64,000 nucleotides of DNA, from the NCBI GenBank assembly GCA_963789565.1, contig CAWBKX010000002.1, positions 1,922,001 through 1,986,000 on the forward strand, read 5' to 3'. Below the pieces are notes generated by a model. That model did no database searches, was not told where the DNA came from, and saw nothing but the letters and a program-made list of their open reading frames with translations. Source of the stretch: CALAGB01 sp963789565. Its GTDB lineage: Bacteria; Chloroflexota; Chloroflexia; Thermomicrobiales; Thermomicrobiaceae. Below are positions 7,377-15,300 of this stretch, piece by piece. A program made the position numbers and the translations under genes. Each line of letters begins with the position of its first letter. The first letter of the stretch is position 1.

Positions 7377-9373
7377 CCTTCACCAATGTCACAGCCGACG
7401 CCGTCGCCACGATCGAATGGCTCTCGACCGCGGACACGACCATCGTCGTCCCGGTTTATCAGCGGCACTACCGTTGGGAGATCGACGGATGTGACCGTCT
7501 TCTAAGGGATCTCCGAGCGGTCGCGACGGCGGATGTCGGGCTGACCCACTTTCTCGGCTCAATTCTCTTCACGGCTACGAGCAGTAGCGAAGGCACAGAA
7601 CGGATGCTGATCGACGGCCAGCAGCGGATCACCACACTGATGCTGCTCCTCGCCGCCATCCGCGACACGCCCCACGGCACCGACGAGGAGATCTCTGAAG
7701 CGCTGAACCGAATGTTGCGGCATCCGACGCGTGCGGGACAGACGAGGCTAAGGCTCCGAGGTGCGAGTGAGGGAGAGCTGGCCGAGATTGTCTTCGGTCG
7801 CCCGTTACCGGAGGTGGGTGAGGCGGTCTCCCACCTGCGGGGCAACTACGACTTCTTTCTTCGAGAGATCCGCGACGACGCCCTGGAAGTCTGGGGCGGC
7901 CTGCAAAGATTAGAACACGTTGCCATCACGCTTCAGGAGCATGCGAACCCGCAGCAGGTCTTTGAGAGCCTCAACTCCACCGGCACACCGCTGCGGAACC
8001 ACGAGCTGATCCACAACTACGTGCTGATGGGACTCACCGCGGGGCAGCAGAGCGAGATCGAGGACTCGTATTGGATTCCCATCGAGGAGAACACTGGCAA
8101 CGCCATCGACAGCTTCCTGCGCGACTACCTGATCCTCAAGACCGGACGGGACAGCAACTTCACTGGGGATCGCGGCGTGTATGAGGTGTTCAAGAGCGAG
8201 TTTCCGGCACCGCGGTACCCGACGCTGGCTACGCACGCTGAGGAGTGGAAGGCCTATTCCGAGGTCTACAGCATCCTTCTCGATCCCTCGCGCTGCGCTG
8301 ATGAGGAGGTTGCTCGAAGGCTCACGCACTGCCACACGTTCGGTACGGCGATGTACCCGCTATTGCTCGGGGTCTACCGCGACTACCAGCTCGGCAAGAT
8401 CGACCGAGACGCCCTGCTCGAGACCCTGGAGCAGCTTCAGTCGCTGTACCTGCGCAGGATGGTGGTGGGCGCGAGCCGGGACCACCTCACTGCACAGTTG
8501 TGCCGCAAGCTGCGGCAGTACGGCTATCCGATGCGCGAGATCGCGCGACAGATGCCGACGGATGAACGCATCCGTGAGGCGCTAAAGCACAATCCGCTGC
8601 CGCACGCGGAATACGTTCTGCGCCGGATCGAAGAGCCATACGACCTGAAGCAACTGGGTGCCCTGCAGATAGAGCACATCTTCCCGCAGTTCGCGAGCAA
8701 TACCTGGAGCGGTGATGGAGTAAGGGAATGGGGCACATTCAGCGAGGTGGAGCGCGCCGCGTATCGGACTGCACTGCCGACCATCGGCAACCTTGCGCTC
8801 TTGGAGCCAGAGTTAAACGCGGCGGCCAGCAACAAGCCGTTCCTGGAAAAGACTATGTACTTCAAGAAGAGCAATGTTCCGTCCACAGCGCGATTAGCGG
8901 GTATGTCTGCCTGGAATCTCGAAAGGATCGCGGATCGGACCCAAGCACTGACCGAACGGTTCCTCGAGATCTGGCAACGCCCGAACATCTCGGGTGCGGA
9001 TGAGCCAGAGTACCTCGTGCCAATCCTCGACGCACAGAGGAGGCCAGGGTACTACAAGGGGTGGAAGACCGAGTTCGAGTACGTCAGGTTCCAGGACGAA
9101 GACTGGGAAGTTCAAAACGTGAAGGGTCTATTTCAACGCACCTTCGAGCGCCTGTGGGAGATTAACCGACAGCAGGTCCTCGAATACAGCGCGTTACACA
9201 AACGACCTGTCTACAAGACACAAGAGTGGCCCGGCCGCTGGGAGAAACTGGGGGATCATTACCTACTCATGGGTATGTTCCCGCAGTATATGTTGGAAGA
9301 TGTGCAGCGCATCCTGGACGAACTCGATTTGGCCGACAACGTGTTCGTGAAGTACTCCACGAACGACGACTAG
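7373..9373 (+). CDS. DUF262/DUF1524 (GmrSD-like) protein, probable modification-dependent nuclease
   Basis: 666 aa from GTG 7373 (AGGAG at 7359-7363); a TTG at 7346 would add nine residues. The N-terminal half is a ParB/sulfiredoxin-like DUF262 domain: PVYQRHYRW near residue 30 and LIDGQQRITTLMLLL near residue 80 carry the QR-type motifs. The middle contains a DUF1524 HNH-like site (LQIEHIFPQ, ~residue 425). The last ~110 residues (YYKGWKTEFEYVRFQDEDW onward) are a separate domain of unknown role. GmrS/GmrD and BrxU show that DUF262-DUF1524 fusions can cleave glucosylated or modified phage DNA using NTP. This gene is solitary, so restriction of modified DNA is inferred. It splits the van-related genes into two blocks. 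Confidence 0.82.
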   Translation: MTFTNVTADAVATIEWLSTADTTIVVPVYQRHYRWEIDGCDRLLRDLRAVATADVGLTHFLGSILFTATSSSEGTERMLIDGQQRITTLMLLLAAIRDTPHGTDEEISEALNRMLRHPTRAGQTRLRLRGASEGELAEIVFGRPLPEVGEAVSHLRGNYDFFLREIRDDALEVWGGLQRLEHVAITLQEHANPQQVFESLNSTGTPLRNHELIHNYVLMGLTAGQQSEIEDSYWIPIEENTGNAIDSFLRDYLILKTGRDSNFTGDRGVYEVFKSEFPAPRYPTLATHAEEWKAYSEVYSILLDPSRCADEEVARRLTHCHTFGTAMYPLLLGVYRDYQLGKIDRDALLETLEQLQSLYLRRMVVGASRDHLTAQLCRKLRQYGYPMREIARQMPTDERIREALKHNPLPHAEYVLRRIEEPYDLKQLGALQIEHIFPQFASNTWSGDGVREWGTFSEVERAAYRTALPTIGNLALLEPELNAAASNKPFLEKTMYFKKSNVPSTARLAGMSAWNLERIADRTQALTERFLEIWQRPNISGADEPEYLVPILDAQRRPGYYKGWKTEFEYVRFQDEDWEVQNVKGLFQRTFERLWEINRQQVLEYSALHKRPVYKTQEWPGRWEKLGDHYLLMGMFPQYMLEDVQRILDELDLADNVFVKYSTNDD

Positions 9374-9586
9374 TGCTCTGTCCAACGTGATTTGACGGGT
9401 GACTGTCTGCCTGCATAGATTGACAATCTCGCATCAACGCACGAGTTTCGAGCATACAGTTTAGTCCCAACGGGAATTTCGGTTCCGAAGGTTGGAACAG
9501 GAATCGTGTCAAGAGCCGTCAAGTCCAGGTGTTGCTACAAGTTAGATCCAATGAAGCTCGACTAACAGAGGAAAGGAACACCAGCC

Positions 9587-10234
9587 ATGTCACTCGCCCG
9601 CGTCCAATTCTTCTCGATCTCGCTCGACGGTTTCGGCACGGGCGAAGTTCAGAGTCTCGACGAACCGTTTGGCCACGCCGGGAATCGGTTGCACGAGTGG
9701 ATGTTCGCCACTCGGTGGTGGAACGAGACGGTCGGTCAGTCCGGCGGGACCGGCGGTATCGATGACGCTGTCGTACGACTGCATGATCCCGGAGTGGGCG
9801 CCGAGATTATGGGTTCCCGCAAGTTCGGCTATCCCGGATGGCACGAAGACCCGGAGTGGAAAGGTTGGTGGGGCCCCAACCCGCCGTTCCACACCCCGGT
9901 ATTCGTCCTCACCCATCACAAACGCTCGTCGATCGAGATGGAGGGGGGCACGACGTTCCACTTCATCGAAGCTTCCCCTGCCGCGGCGCTCGAGGTCGCC
10001 CGCGAAGCCGCGGCCGGCCAGGACGTCCGCATCGGCGGAGGCGTCACCGTGGTCCGCGACTTCCTTGCTGCCGGTCTCATCGACCACTTGCACGTCGTGG
10101 TTGTTCCGATCGTGCTCGGTCGAGGCGTACGCCTCTGGGATGGGCTTGAGGGCCTCGAGAAGGGCTACAAGGTCGAGGCCACTTCATCACCCAGCGGGGT
10201 CACCCATGTGACGTTCACTCGGGCGAGCCTTTGA
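9587..10234 (+). CDS. RibD C-terminal/dihydrofolate-reductase-like protein
   Basis: 215 aa; GAGGAAAGGAACACC precedes ATG 9587. The sequence follows the stand-alone RibD_C family (YyaP/YwjB-like): VQFFSISLDGF at the start, EIMGSRKFGYPGW mid-protein, VFVLTHHKR, DVRIGGGVTVVRDFLAAGLID and VVVPIVLGRGVRLWDG near the end. These proteins have a dihydrofolate-reductase fold and bind NADPH; most members have no proven substrate. Convergent with the van ligase gene, 32 bases from its end. The 213 bases upstream (9374-9586) hold no gene I can name; a weakly repeated TTGACGG motif there could be the edge of an old insertion. Confidence 0.85.
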   Translation: MSLARVQFFSISLDGFGTGEVQSLDEPFGHAGNRLHEWMFATRWWNETVGQSGGTGGIDDAVVRLHDPGVGAEIMGSRKFGYPGWHEDPEWKGWWGPNPPFHTPVFVLTHHKRSSIEMEGGTTFHFIEASPAAALEVAREAAAGQDVRIGGGVTVVRDFLAAGLIDHLHVVVVPIVLGRGVRLWDGLEGLEKGYKVEATSSPSGVTHVTFTRASL

Positions 10235-10266
10235 TTCGGCTCGGTCGACAAAAGCGAAACGGTCGA

Positions 10267-11307
10267 TCATCGCCCGCATTCAGCCATCGTCAGCGACAGT
10301 AGCCGGTCGATTACGTCGGCCAACGGCAAGCCCGCGGCTGCCATCATTCTCGGATAACGGCTGTAGGAGGTTAGGCCAGGCAAGGTATTGACCTCGTTCA
10401 GGACGACTGTTCCATCTTCTTTCAGGAACATGTCCACCCGCGACAGTCCTCTGCATCCCAGAGCGCGATAGAGGGTCTTGGCGGACTCCTGAACGAGCAC
10501 GCGTGACTCCGCAGAAATGTCCGCGGGCACGGTTACGCGTGAGTTTTCGGAGCCGCTTTCGGGGTCACTCTCCTGATGGATTCTGAAAATGCCGTGAGAC
10601 AGCGTAATTTGATCGACCTCGCCGGCAATCAAATTCGTATCGTTCCCCAAGATGGCACAGCCCACCTCGCTGCCGGCGACGACCGCTTCAATCAACACCT
10701 TCGAGTCATACTGTCTTGCGGCTTCCACCGCACGCAACAGTTCTTCCTTTCGGGATACTTTGTTGACGCCGAACGATGAGCCCGAACGAGCCGGCTTCAC
10801 CACGACGGGATAGGTAAACCCGTTGGGTTCGACATGCTCGTTCGCCATGACGGTCCAGAAATCCGGCGTGGCAATTCCCGCGCATCTCGCGACGATGTAG
10901 GCCAGAGATTTGTCCATACACAGAGCGGAACTCTGGACATCGCAGCCGACGTAGGGGATTCCGGAGATCTCCAACAGACCCTGCATGGCGCCATCCTCGC
11001 CGAACTTGCCGTGCAGAACGGGAAACACCATATCCAAACGAATCGTGTCGTATCGTCCCTGCTCCAGAACCAGCAATCCATGGACGCTTCGGTCCGGCGA
11101 CAGCACGGCGGGGCGCCAACGGGCGTTCTCCCAATTTGTGTCGGGTCCGTCACACAGCGTCCAGGCACCGTTCTTCGTAATCCCGATCCAAAACGGCTCA
11201 TACTTTTCGGTGTCGAGATTTGTTGCGACCTCTTGCGCGGACTTGACAGAGACGGGATGTTCTTCGGAACAGCCCCCAAATATGATCCCGACTTTTAGCC
11301 TAGCCAT
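10267..11307 (-). CDS. vanA-like: D-alanine--D-lactate ligase, VanA/VanB family
   Basis: 346 aa from ATG 11307: GGAG lies eight bases upstream and the start overlaps the last eight bases of vanH. An alternative ATG at 11325 would add six residues. ATP-grasp fold with FGGCSEEHPVSVKSA (10-24), GIPYVGCDVQSSALCMDKS (116-134), VVKPARSGSSFGV (169-181), EVGCAILG and VLNEVNTLPG. His244 in GIFRIHQE matches, in number and context, the His that gives VanA its preference for D-lactate over D-Ala at neutral pH. The product D-Ala-D-Lac replaces D-Ala-D-Ala in peptidoglycan and binds vancomycin poorly. Unlike vanHAX operons, no vanX follows; the next gene is convergent. Confidence 0.93.
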   Translation of the reverse strand: MARLKVGIIFGGCSEEHPVSVKSAQEVATNLDTEKYEPFWIGITKNGAWTLCDGPDTNWENARWRPAVLSPDRSVHGLLVLEQGRYDTIRLDMVFPVLHGKFGEDGAMQGLLEISGIPYVGCDVQSSALCMDKSLAYIVARCAGIATPDFWTVMANEHVEPNGFTYPVVVKPARSGSSFGVNKVSRKEELLRAVEAARQYDSKVLIEAVVAGSEVGCAILGNDTNLIAGEVDQITLSHGIFRIHQESDPESGSENSRVTVPADISAESRVLVQESAKTLYRALGCRGLSRVDMFLKEDGTVVLNEVNTLPGLTSYSRYPRMMAAAGLPLADVIDRLLSLTMAECGR

Positions 11308-12340
11308 ACTGATTTCTCCGTTCAAACGTCAGGCAATTGACGATCGAATTTCCAACGATGTCGCTCAGGGCGTGGTCTGTGTAATAGGCGGTGTGCGGGC
11401 TGATGAGCACATTCGGGAACGCCTGCAGCCGCAGCAGCGGTTCGCTTTCGATGGGGTTGTTTCCGTGGTCGGCATAGAACACGCCCTCCTCTCCTTCAAG
11501 GACGTCCAACGCCGCACCGCCGAGTTTGCCGCTTTCCAACGCGAAAATGAGGGCTGAAGTATCGAGAAGTGGGCCGCGTCCAGTGTTGATAATGAACGCG
11601 CCCTGCTTCAACTGCCCGAAACGCTGACGATTCAGGAGATGGTATGTGTCCGTGGTGAGTGGCGTGTGGAGCGTGACAATATCGCTGCGCTGTAACAGTT
11701 CATCAAGAGGAACGTAATCGGCTGGAGTTTGGGGTCGAGTGTCATAGGCCAATACGCGGCAACCAAAGCCCCACAGCCTATCGATGACCGCGCTGCCGAT
11801 GCGTCCGGTTCCAATGACCCCAACGGTCAGGTCGCGGAGCTCCTTCCCGCGCATCTCACTCAGTCTGTAGTCATGAATTTCCGCACGGCGGATGATCGAT
11901 TTTGCGTTGCGCACGGCCATCAACATCAGCATGAGTGTGTAGTCCGCCACGCTGTCGGGTGAATACGCGACGGTTTGAACGGAAATGCCGACACTCTCCG
12001 CGTAGTTCACATTGATATGGTTGCACCCAATGCTTCGTGTGGAGATATACCGTACGCCGGCTTGGCTGAGCGCGAGAAGTGTGGGATTCGTGATCTGAGT
12101 CTTGTGGCCCACGCTGATGCTGCGATTTCCACAGGCCAGCACGACGTTGGCTTCAGATACCGCCGCCTCTGTGATCGTTGGCGTCACGCCCAAGCGAGGC
12201 GCGATCTCTCGAAACAAGACGTCCTCGTCCTGGCCGCATCCGTAAATCGTGATTCCAATTGTCGGGACGACCGTGGCGGACGAGGCCGCACGCGCTCGGG
12301 TGAGGTCGGCCGCGATTCGGGCTGGTTCGCTGTGGATCAT
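11300..12340 (-). CDS. vanH: D-lactate dehydrogenase VanH
   Basis: 346 aa; AGGAGGA lies five bases before ATG 12340. The 2-hydroxyacid dehydrogenase shows ISTRSIGCNHINVNYAES, AYSPDSVADYTLMLMLMA, NAD motif GVIGTGRIGSAV, catalytic Arg in INTGRGPL, Glu in LEGEEGVFY and His in SPHTAYYT. It reduces pyruvate to D-lactate for the ligase encoded next. Relative to classical VanH (~322 aa) it carries an extra ~24-residue N-terminus before the TIGITIYGCGQDE that normally starts the protein. It overlaps vanA by eight bases, so the two are translationally coupled. The leader contains the second copy of the shared promoter element, divergent from vanRS. Confidence 0.95.
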   Translation of the reverse strand: MIHSEPARIAADLTRARAASSATVVPTIGITIYGCGQDEDVLFREIAPRLGVTPTITEAAVSEANVVLACGNRSISVGHKTQITNPTLLALSQAGVRYISTRSIGCNHINVNYAESVGISVQTVAYSPDSVADYTLMLMLMAVRNAKSIIRRAEIHDYRLSEMRGKELRDLTVGVIGTGRIGSAVIDRLWGFGCRVLAYDTRPQTPADYVPLDELLQRSDIVTLHTPLTTDTYHLLNRQRFGQLKQGAFIINTGRGPLLDTSALIFALESGKLGGAALDVLEGEEGVFYADHGNNPIESEPLLRLQAFPNVLISPHTAYYTDHALSDIVGNSIVNCLTFERRNQYG

Positions 12341-12365
12341 GCAGTCCTCCTGGATCGCTGAACGT

Positions 12366-12435
12366 CATGCCTCCAGTCTGGGCCGCATGGTGTTGCCGGC
12401 ATGTATGTGGTTTTCAATATGGCGCCGATACGCTA
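12366..12435 (+). promoter_or_regulatory. Divergent promoter/operator element, copy 2 (vanH-vanR)
   Basis: Gap-free counterpart of 5387-5456. TTGCCG (12393-12398) and CAATAT (12415-12420) are again 16 bases apart and point toward vanR. The minus-strand end again reads CTGGAGGCATG, but here that ATG is out of frame with vanH, which uses AGGAGGA-ACTGC-ATG 28 bases further on. Probable VanR-responsive promoter for vanH and vanR. Confidence 0.7.
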
Positions 12436-12454
12436 CCCACTGTAGCATCGGAGC

Positions 12455-13150
12455 ATGCGTGTGTTGATCGTTGAGGACGAGCCGTATATGGCGGAAGCCA
12501 TCCGCGATGGCCTTCGCCTGGAAGCGATCGCGGCAGACATCGCAGGTGACGGCGACACCGCTCTGGAGCAGCTGAGCGTCAACGACTACGACATCGCCGT
12601 CCTCGACCGAGACATCCCCGGCCCCTCCGGCGATGAGATCGCCAAACGCATCGTCGCTTCCGGCAGCGGCATGCCGATCCTGATGCTCACCGCTGCCGAC
12701 CGTCTCGACGACAAGGCCACCGGGTTCGGGCTCGGCGCCGACGACTACCTCACGAAGCCGTTCGATCTCCGAGAGCTGGTGCTCCGTCTCAGAGCGCTCG
12801 ACCGCAGGCGTGCCCACAACCGGCCACCTGTGCGAGAGCTCGCGGGGCTGCGGCTGGATCCGTTCCGCCGAGAGGTCTACCGGGACGGACGCTACGTCGC
12901 GCTGACCCGCAAGCAGTTCGCCGTGCTTGAAGTTCTCGTCGCCGCCGAAGGCGGTGTCGTCAGCGCCGAAGAGTTATTGGAACGGGCGTGGGATGAAAAC
13001 GCCGATCCGTTCACCAACGCCGTGCGCATCACGGTTTCAGGACTGCGCAAACGGCTCGGCGAACCCTGGATCATCGCGACCGTGCCGGGCGTCGGGTACC
13101 GCATCAGCACTCGGCCAGACACCGTGCCTGAGGACGAAGACCGTGGATAG
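12455..13150 (+). CDS. vanR: Response regulator VanR (OmpR/PhoB family)
   Basis: 231 aa. Receiver domain with acidic pocket EDE (7-9), phosphorylatable Asp51 in VLDRDIPGP, Thr79 in MLTAAD and Lys101 in LTKPFDL; then a winged-helix DNA-binding domain (~125-222: LTRKQFAVLEVL, DPFTNAVRITVSGLRKRLG, IIATVPGVGYRI). From memory this is strikingly close to Streptomyces VanR and much less like enterococcal VanR, pointing to transfer from an actinomycete. It would activate the vanH and probably vanY/murF promoters when phosphorylated by VanS. Its ATG is only one base after GGAG. It overlaps vanS by eight bases. Confidence 0.93.
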   Translation: MRVLIVEDEPYMAEAIRDGLRLEAIAADIAGDGDTALEQLSVNDYDIAVLDRDIPGPSGDEIAKRIVASGSGMPILMLTAADRLDDKATGFGLGADDYLTKPFDLRELVLRLRALDRRRAHNRPPVRELAGLRLDPFRREVYRDGRYVALTRKQFAVLEVLVAAEGGVVSAEELLERAWDENADPFTNAVRITVSGLRKRLGEPWIIATVPGVGYRISTRPDTVPEDEDRG

Positions 13151-14225
13151 AAAACCTGGTTTGAGTGTTCGGCTCAAACTCACCCTCAGCTACGCCGGGT
13201 TCCTCATGCTCGCGGGCGCCGTGCTCCTCACCGCCGGGTACTTTTCCCTTTCGCGTGGTGTGCACCCTGGTGTGATCTTCATGGTGCGCAGCCACGCTGA
13301 ATTCGTGCGCGACTTCACTCCGATCGCGGCCAGCGTGATGACGTTCCTGCTGGTGTTTGGCCTCATGGGCGGATGGATTCTCGCCGGCCACATGCTCGCC
13401 CCGCTGACCCGTATCACGGACGCGACACGCATGGCCGCGCGTGGATCGCTCTCCCATCGGATCCAACTGGACGGCCCCAACGATGAGTTCCGTGAACTCG
13501 CCGACGCCTTCGATGCCATGCTCGCGCGGCTCGATGCACACGTCGCCGAACAGCAGAGATTCGCGGCCAATGCCTCCCACGAACTGCGCACCCCGCTGGC
13601 GATCACGCAGACGCTGCTCGACGTGGCCCGCAACGATGTGAACCGTGACACCGGCGAACTCGTCGAACGCCTCCACGCCGTCAACACTCGAGCCATCGAC
13701 CTCACCGAGGCATTGCTTTTGCTCAGCCGCGCCGACCAGCGATCCTTCAGCCGAGAATGCGTCGACCTGTCCCTGATCGCGGAAGAAGCCACGGAAACGC
13801 TCCTCCCGCTCGCGGAAAAACGCGGCCTGACCATCGAGACCAGCGGCGACCTGACTCCCACCGTTGGCTCACATGCGCTCCTGCTGCAGCTGACGACCAA
13901 CCTCGTGCATAACGCGATCGTCCACAATCTGCCTGAACAGGGCAGCGTGTGGGTCACGACCAGCGTTCACCCCAAGAATGTGGCGCTCACGGTCGAGAAC
14001 ACTGGCGAGAAGCTCGCCCCACAGCTCGTTTCCACGCTGGTCGAGCCGTTTCTGCGCGGCACCAAACGCGTACGCAGCGACCACGCCGGTGTCGGCCTCG
14101 GTCTCGCCATCGTCAAAAGCATCACTGACGCACACGATGGGACCCTCACCCTCGCCCCGCGGGATTCCGGCGGGCTGCGGGTCACGGTGCAACTACCCGC
14201 CGCGCCAGCTCTCGCTGGCAGATGA
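13143..14225 (+). CDS. vanS: Sensor histidine kinase VanS
   Basis: 360 aa from GTG 13143, which overlaps the vanR stop. Two membrane helices (~15-34 and ~61-83) enclose a short outer loop of ~25 residues; then HAMP (~84-135), H-box FAANASHELRTPL with His146, N-box TTNLVHNAIVHNL, and G-box HAGVGLGLAIVKS. It should autophosphorylate at His146 and control VanR. The cytoplasmic half resembles actinomycete VanS, while the outer loop (RGVHPGVIFMVRSHAEFVRDF) is the part expected to decide the inducer; which glycopeptide is recognised cannot be told from sequence. The following ~250 bases (14226-14478) contain no clear gene. Confidence 0.93.
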   Translation: MDRKPGLSVRLKLTLSYAGFLMLAGAVLLTAGYFSLSRGVHPGVIFMVRSHAEFVRDFTPIAASVMTFLLVFGLMGGWILAGHMLAPLTRITDATRMAARGSLSHRIQLDGPNDEFRELADAFDAMLARLDAHVAEQQRFAANASHELRTPLAITQTLLDVARNDVNRDTGELVERLHAVNTRAIDLTEALLLLSRADQRSFSRECVDLSLIAEEATETLLPLAEKRGLTIETSGDLTPTVGSHALLLQLTTNLVHNAIVHNLPEQGSVWVTTSVHPKNVALTVENTGEKLAPQLVSTLVEPFLRGTKRVRSDHAGVGLGLAIVKSITDAHDGTLTLAPRDSGGLRVTVQLPAAPALAGR

Positions 14226-14478
14226 CGATCAGGGGAACTGCCACCCGCCCCGAGGTCTGCTGAAGACCCGCGGATCGGCGTGTTTTACGGTGTGGGCGTC
14301 ATCGCCTGCTGGTTCTTCGGGTCGTTCGACGAAGACGTCCTTTTCGTACGTCGAGTCAGCTCTGACCAGTACAGCCTCCCTTCCTCGCCCCGCCAACCTT
14401 CAACTACTGTGCGGATCTTGCAGTCGATGATTCGCTTGCGCTCGTTCCAAACGCAGGTGGTCCGGTGAAGATCATCAG

Positions 14479-15237
14479 CTACCTGGATTTGTCGTTTCCG
14501 CCCAGGTCGTCGGAGTATCCAGCCTCAATCCGGGGCCACTGGGCGGTGGGACGTCCGTTGACGCGGAAGTGTGAGGCGAGCTTGGGCCAGTCCGCGGGTG
14601 AGTCCTCCCAGCCCTCTTGCCGCCCGAACACGGTCATGTCCAGCAGCCCATAGCTCGATGCCATTACTTCGACGCCGCGGCCGCCGTTCCAATAGGTCTC
14701 GAACACGCGATCACCCTCGCGGACGTAACACACCAGCATGCCAAACCAGCGTCCCGCCAGGAGTGCGTCGGCGGAATCCTGTGCCGAGTACCAGGGCATG
14801 TCCAAGCCCAAGAAATCGCGATAGCGAACGCTCTCCTCGTACGGTCCCTCGCAGAACGTGGCATAGGTGACATCGCGGGAATGCAGATAGGAGAACTCGC
14901 GGATGTGGCCGTTGAAGAACGTGCAGCCCTCGCACTGGTCGGCGGCTGGCTGGCCGGTGCTCCACATGTGAAAGTAGGCGATCAGCTGTCGCCGCCCCTC
15001 GAAGGTCTCCAGCAGCGTGACGGGTCCCTGTGGGCCGATCAAGGGAATGGTGGCATCCACCTCGACCATCGGGAGACGCCGGCGAGCCGCCGCGAGCGCG
15101 TCGCCTGCACGGGTATGCGCCTTTTCACGAACCAGCAGCGCGTCCATTTCCGCCTGCCATGTGGCCCGATCGACCACGACCGGAAGCGCGGAGGTGTCAC
15201 TTTCCGAGTGGAGATTGCGCTGATCATGTGTACTCAC
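14479..15237 (-). CDS. DUF899 thioredoxin-fold protein
   Basis: 252 aa from GTG 15237, chosen because AAGGAAA lies just upstream; a longer frame to 15300 lacks a ribosome site. Family features: RRRLPMVEV, a GPQGPVTLLETFEGRRQLIAYFHMW block, and CEGCTFFNGHI in the position of the redox CxxC of DUF899 proteins, followed by VTYATFCEGPYEE. These thioredoxin-like proteins are common in soil bacteria and are often annotated as dithiol-disulfide isomerase; no reaction has been firmly established. Stand-alone gene, convergent with vanRS, no sign of being part of the resistance module. Confidence 0.82.
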   Translation of the reverse strand: MSTHDQRNLHSESDTSALPVVVDRATWQAEMDALLVREKAHTRAGDALAAARRRLPMVEVDATIPLIGPQGPVTLLETFEGRRQLIAYFHMWSTGQPAADQCEGCTFFNGHIREFSYLHSRDVTYATFCEGPYEESVRYRDFLGLDMPWYSAQDSADALLAGRWFGMLVCYVREGDRVFETYWNGGRGVEVMASSYGLLDMTVFGRQEGWEDSPADWPKLASHFRVNGRPTAQWPRIEAGYSDDLGGNDKSR

Positions 15238-15300
15238 GGTTGTTTCCTTCTTTCCTATCCCACGCACGTGTTGGGATGTCTCATACGAATCAGAGATCAT

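Noticed and set aside
9374..9586. MITE or IS end based on repeated TTGACGG
   Set aside because: The inverted match is only about seven bases and has no flanking target duplication I could confirm.
7373..10266. A hidden vanX between murF and the van ligase
   Set aside because: I looked for an M15D-type SxHxxGxAxD with the VanX spacing; only the VanY-type gene at 4667 has such a motif.
12153..12368. 71-codon frame starting at the ATG of the shared promoter element, overlapping vanH
   Set aside because: Out of frame with vanH and without protein-like pattern; the ATG is probably a by-product of the promoter duplication.
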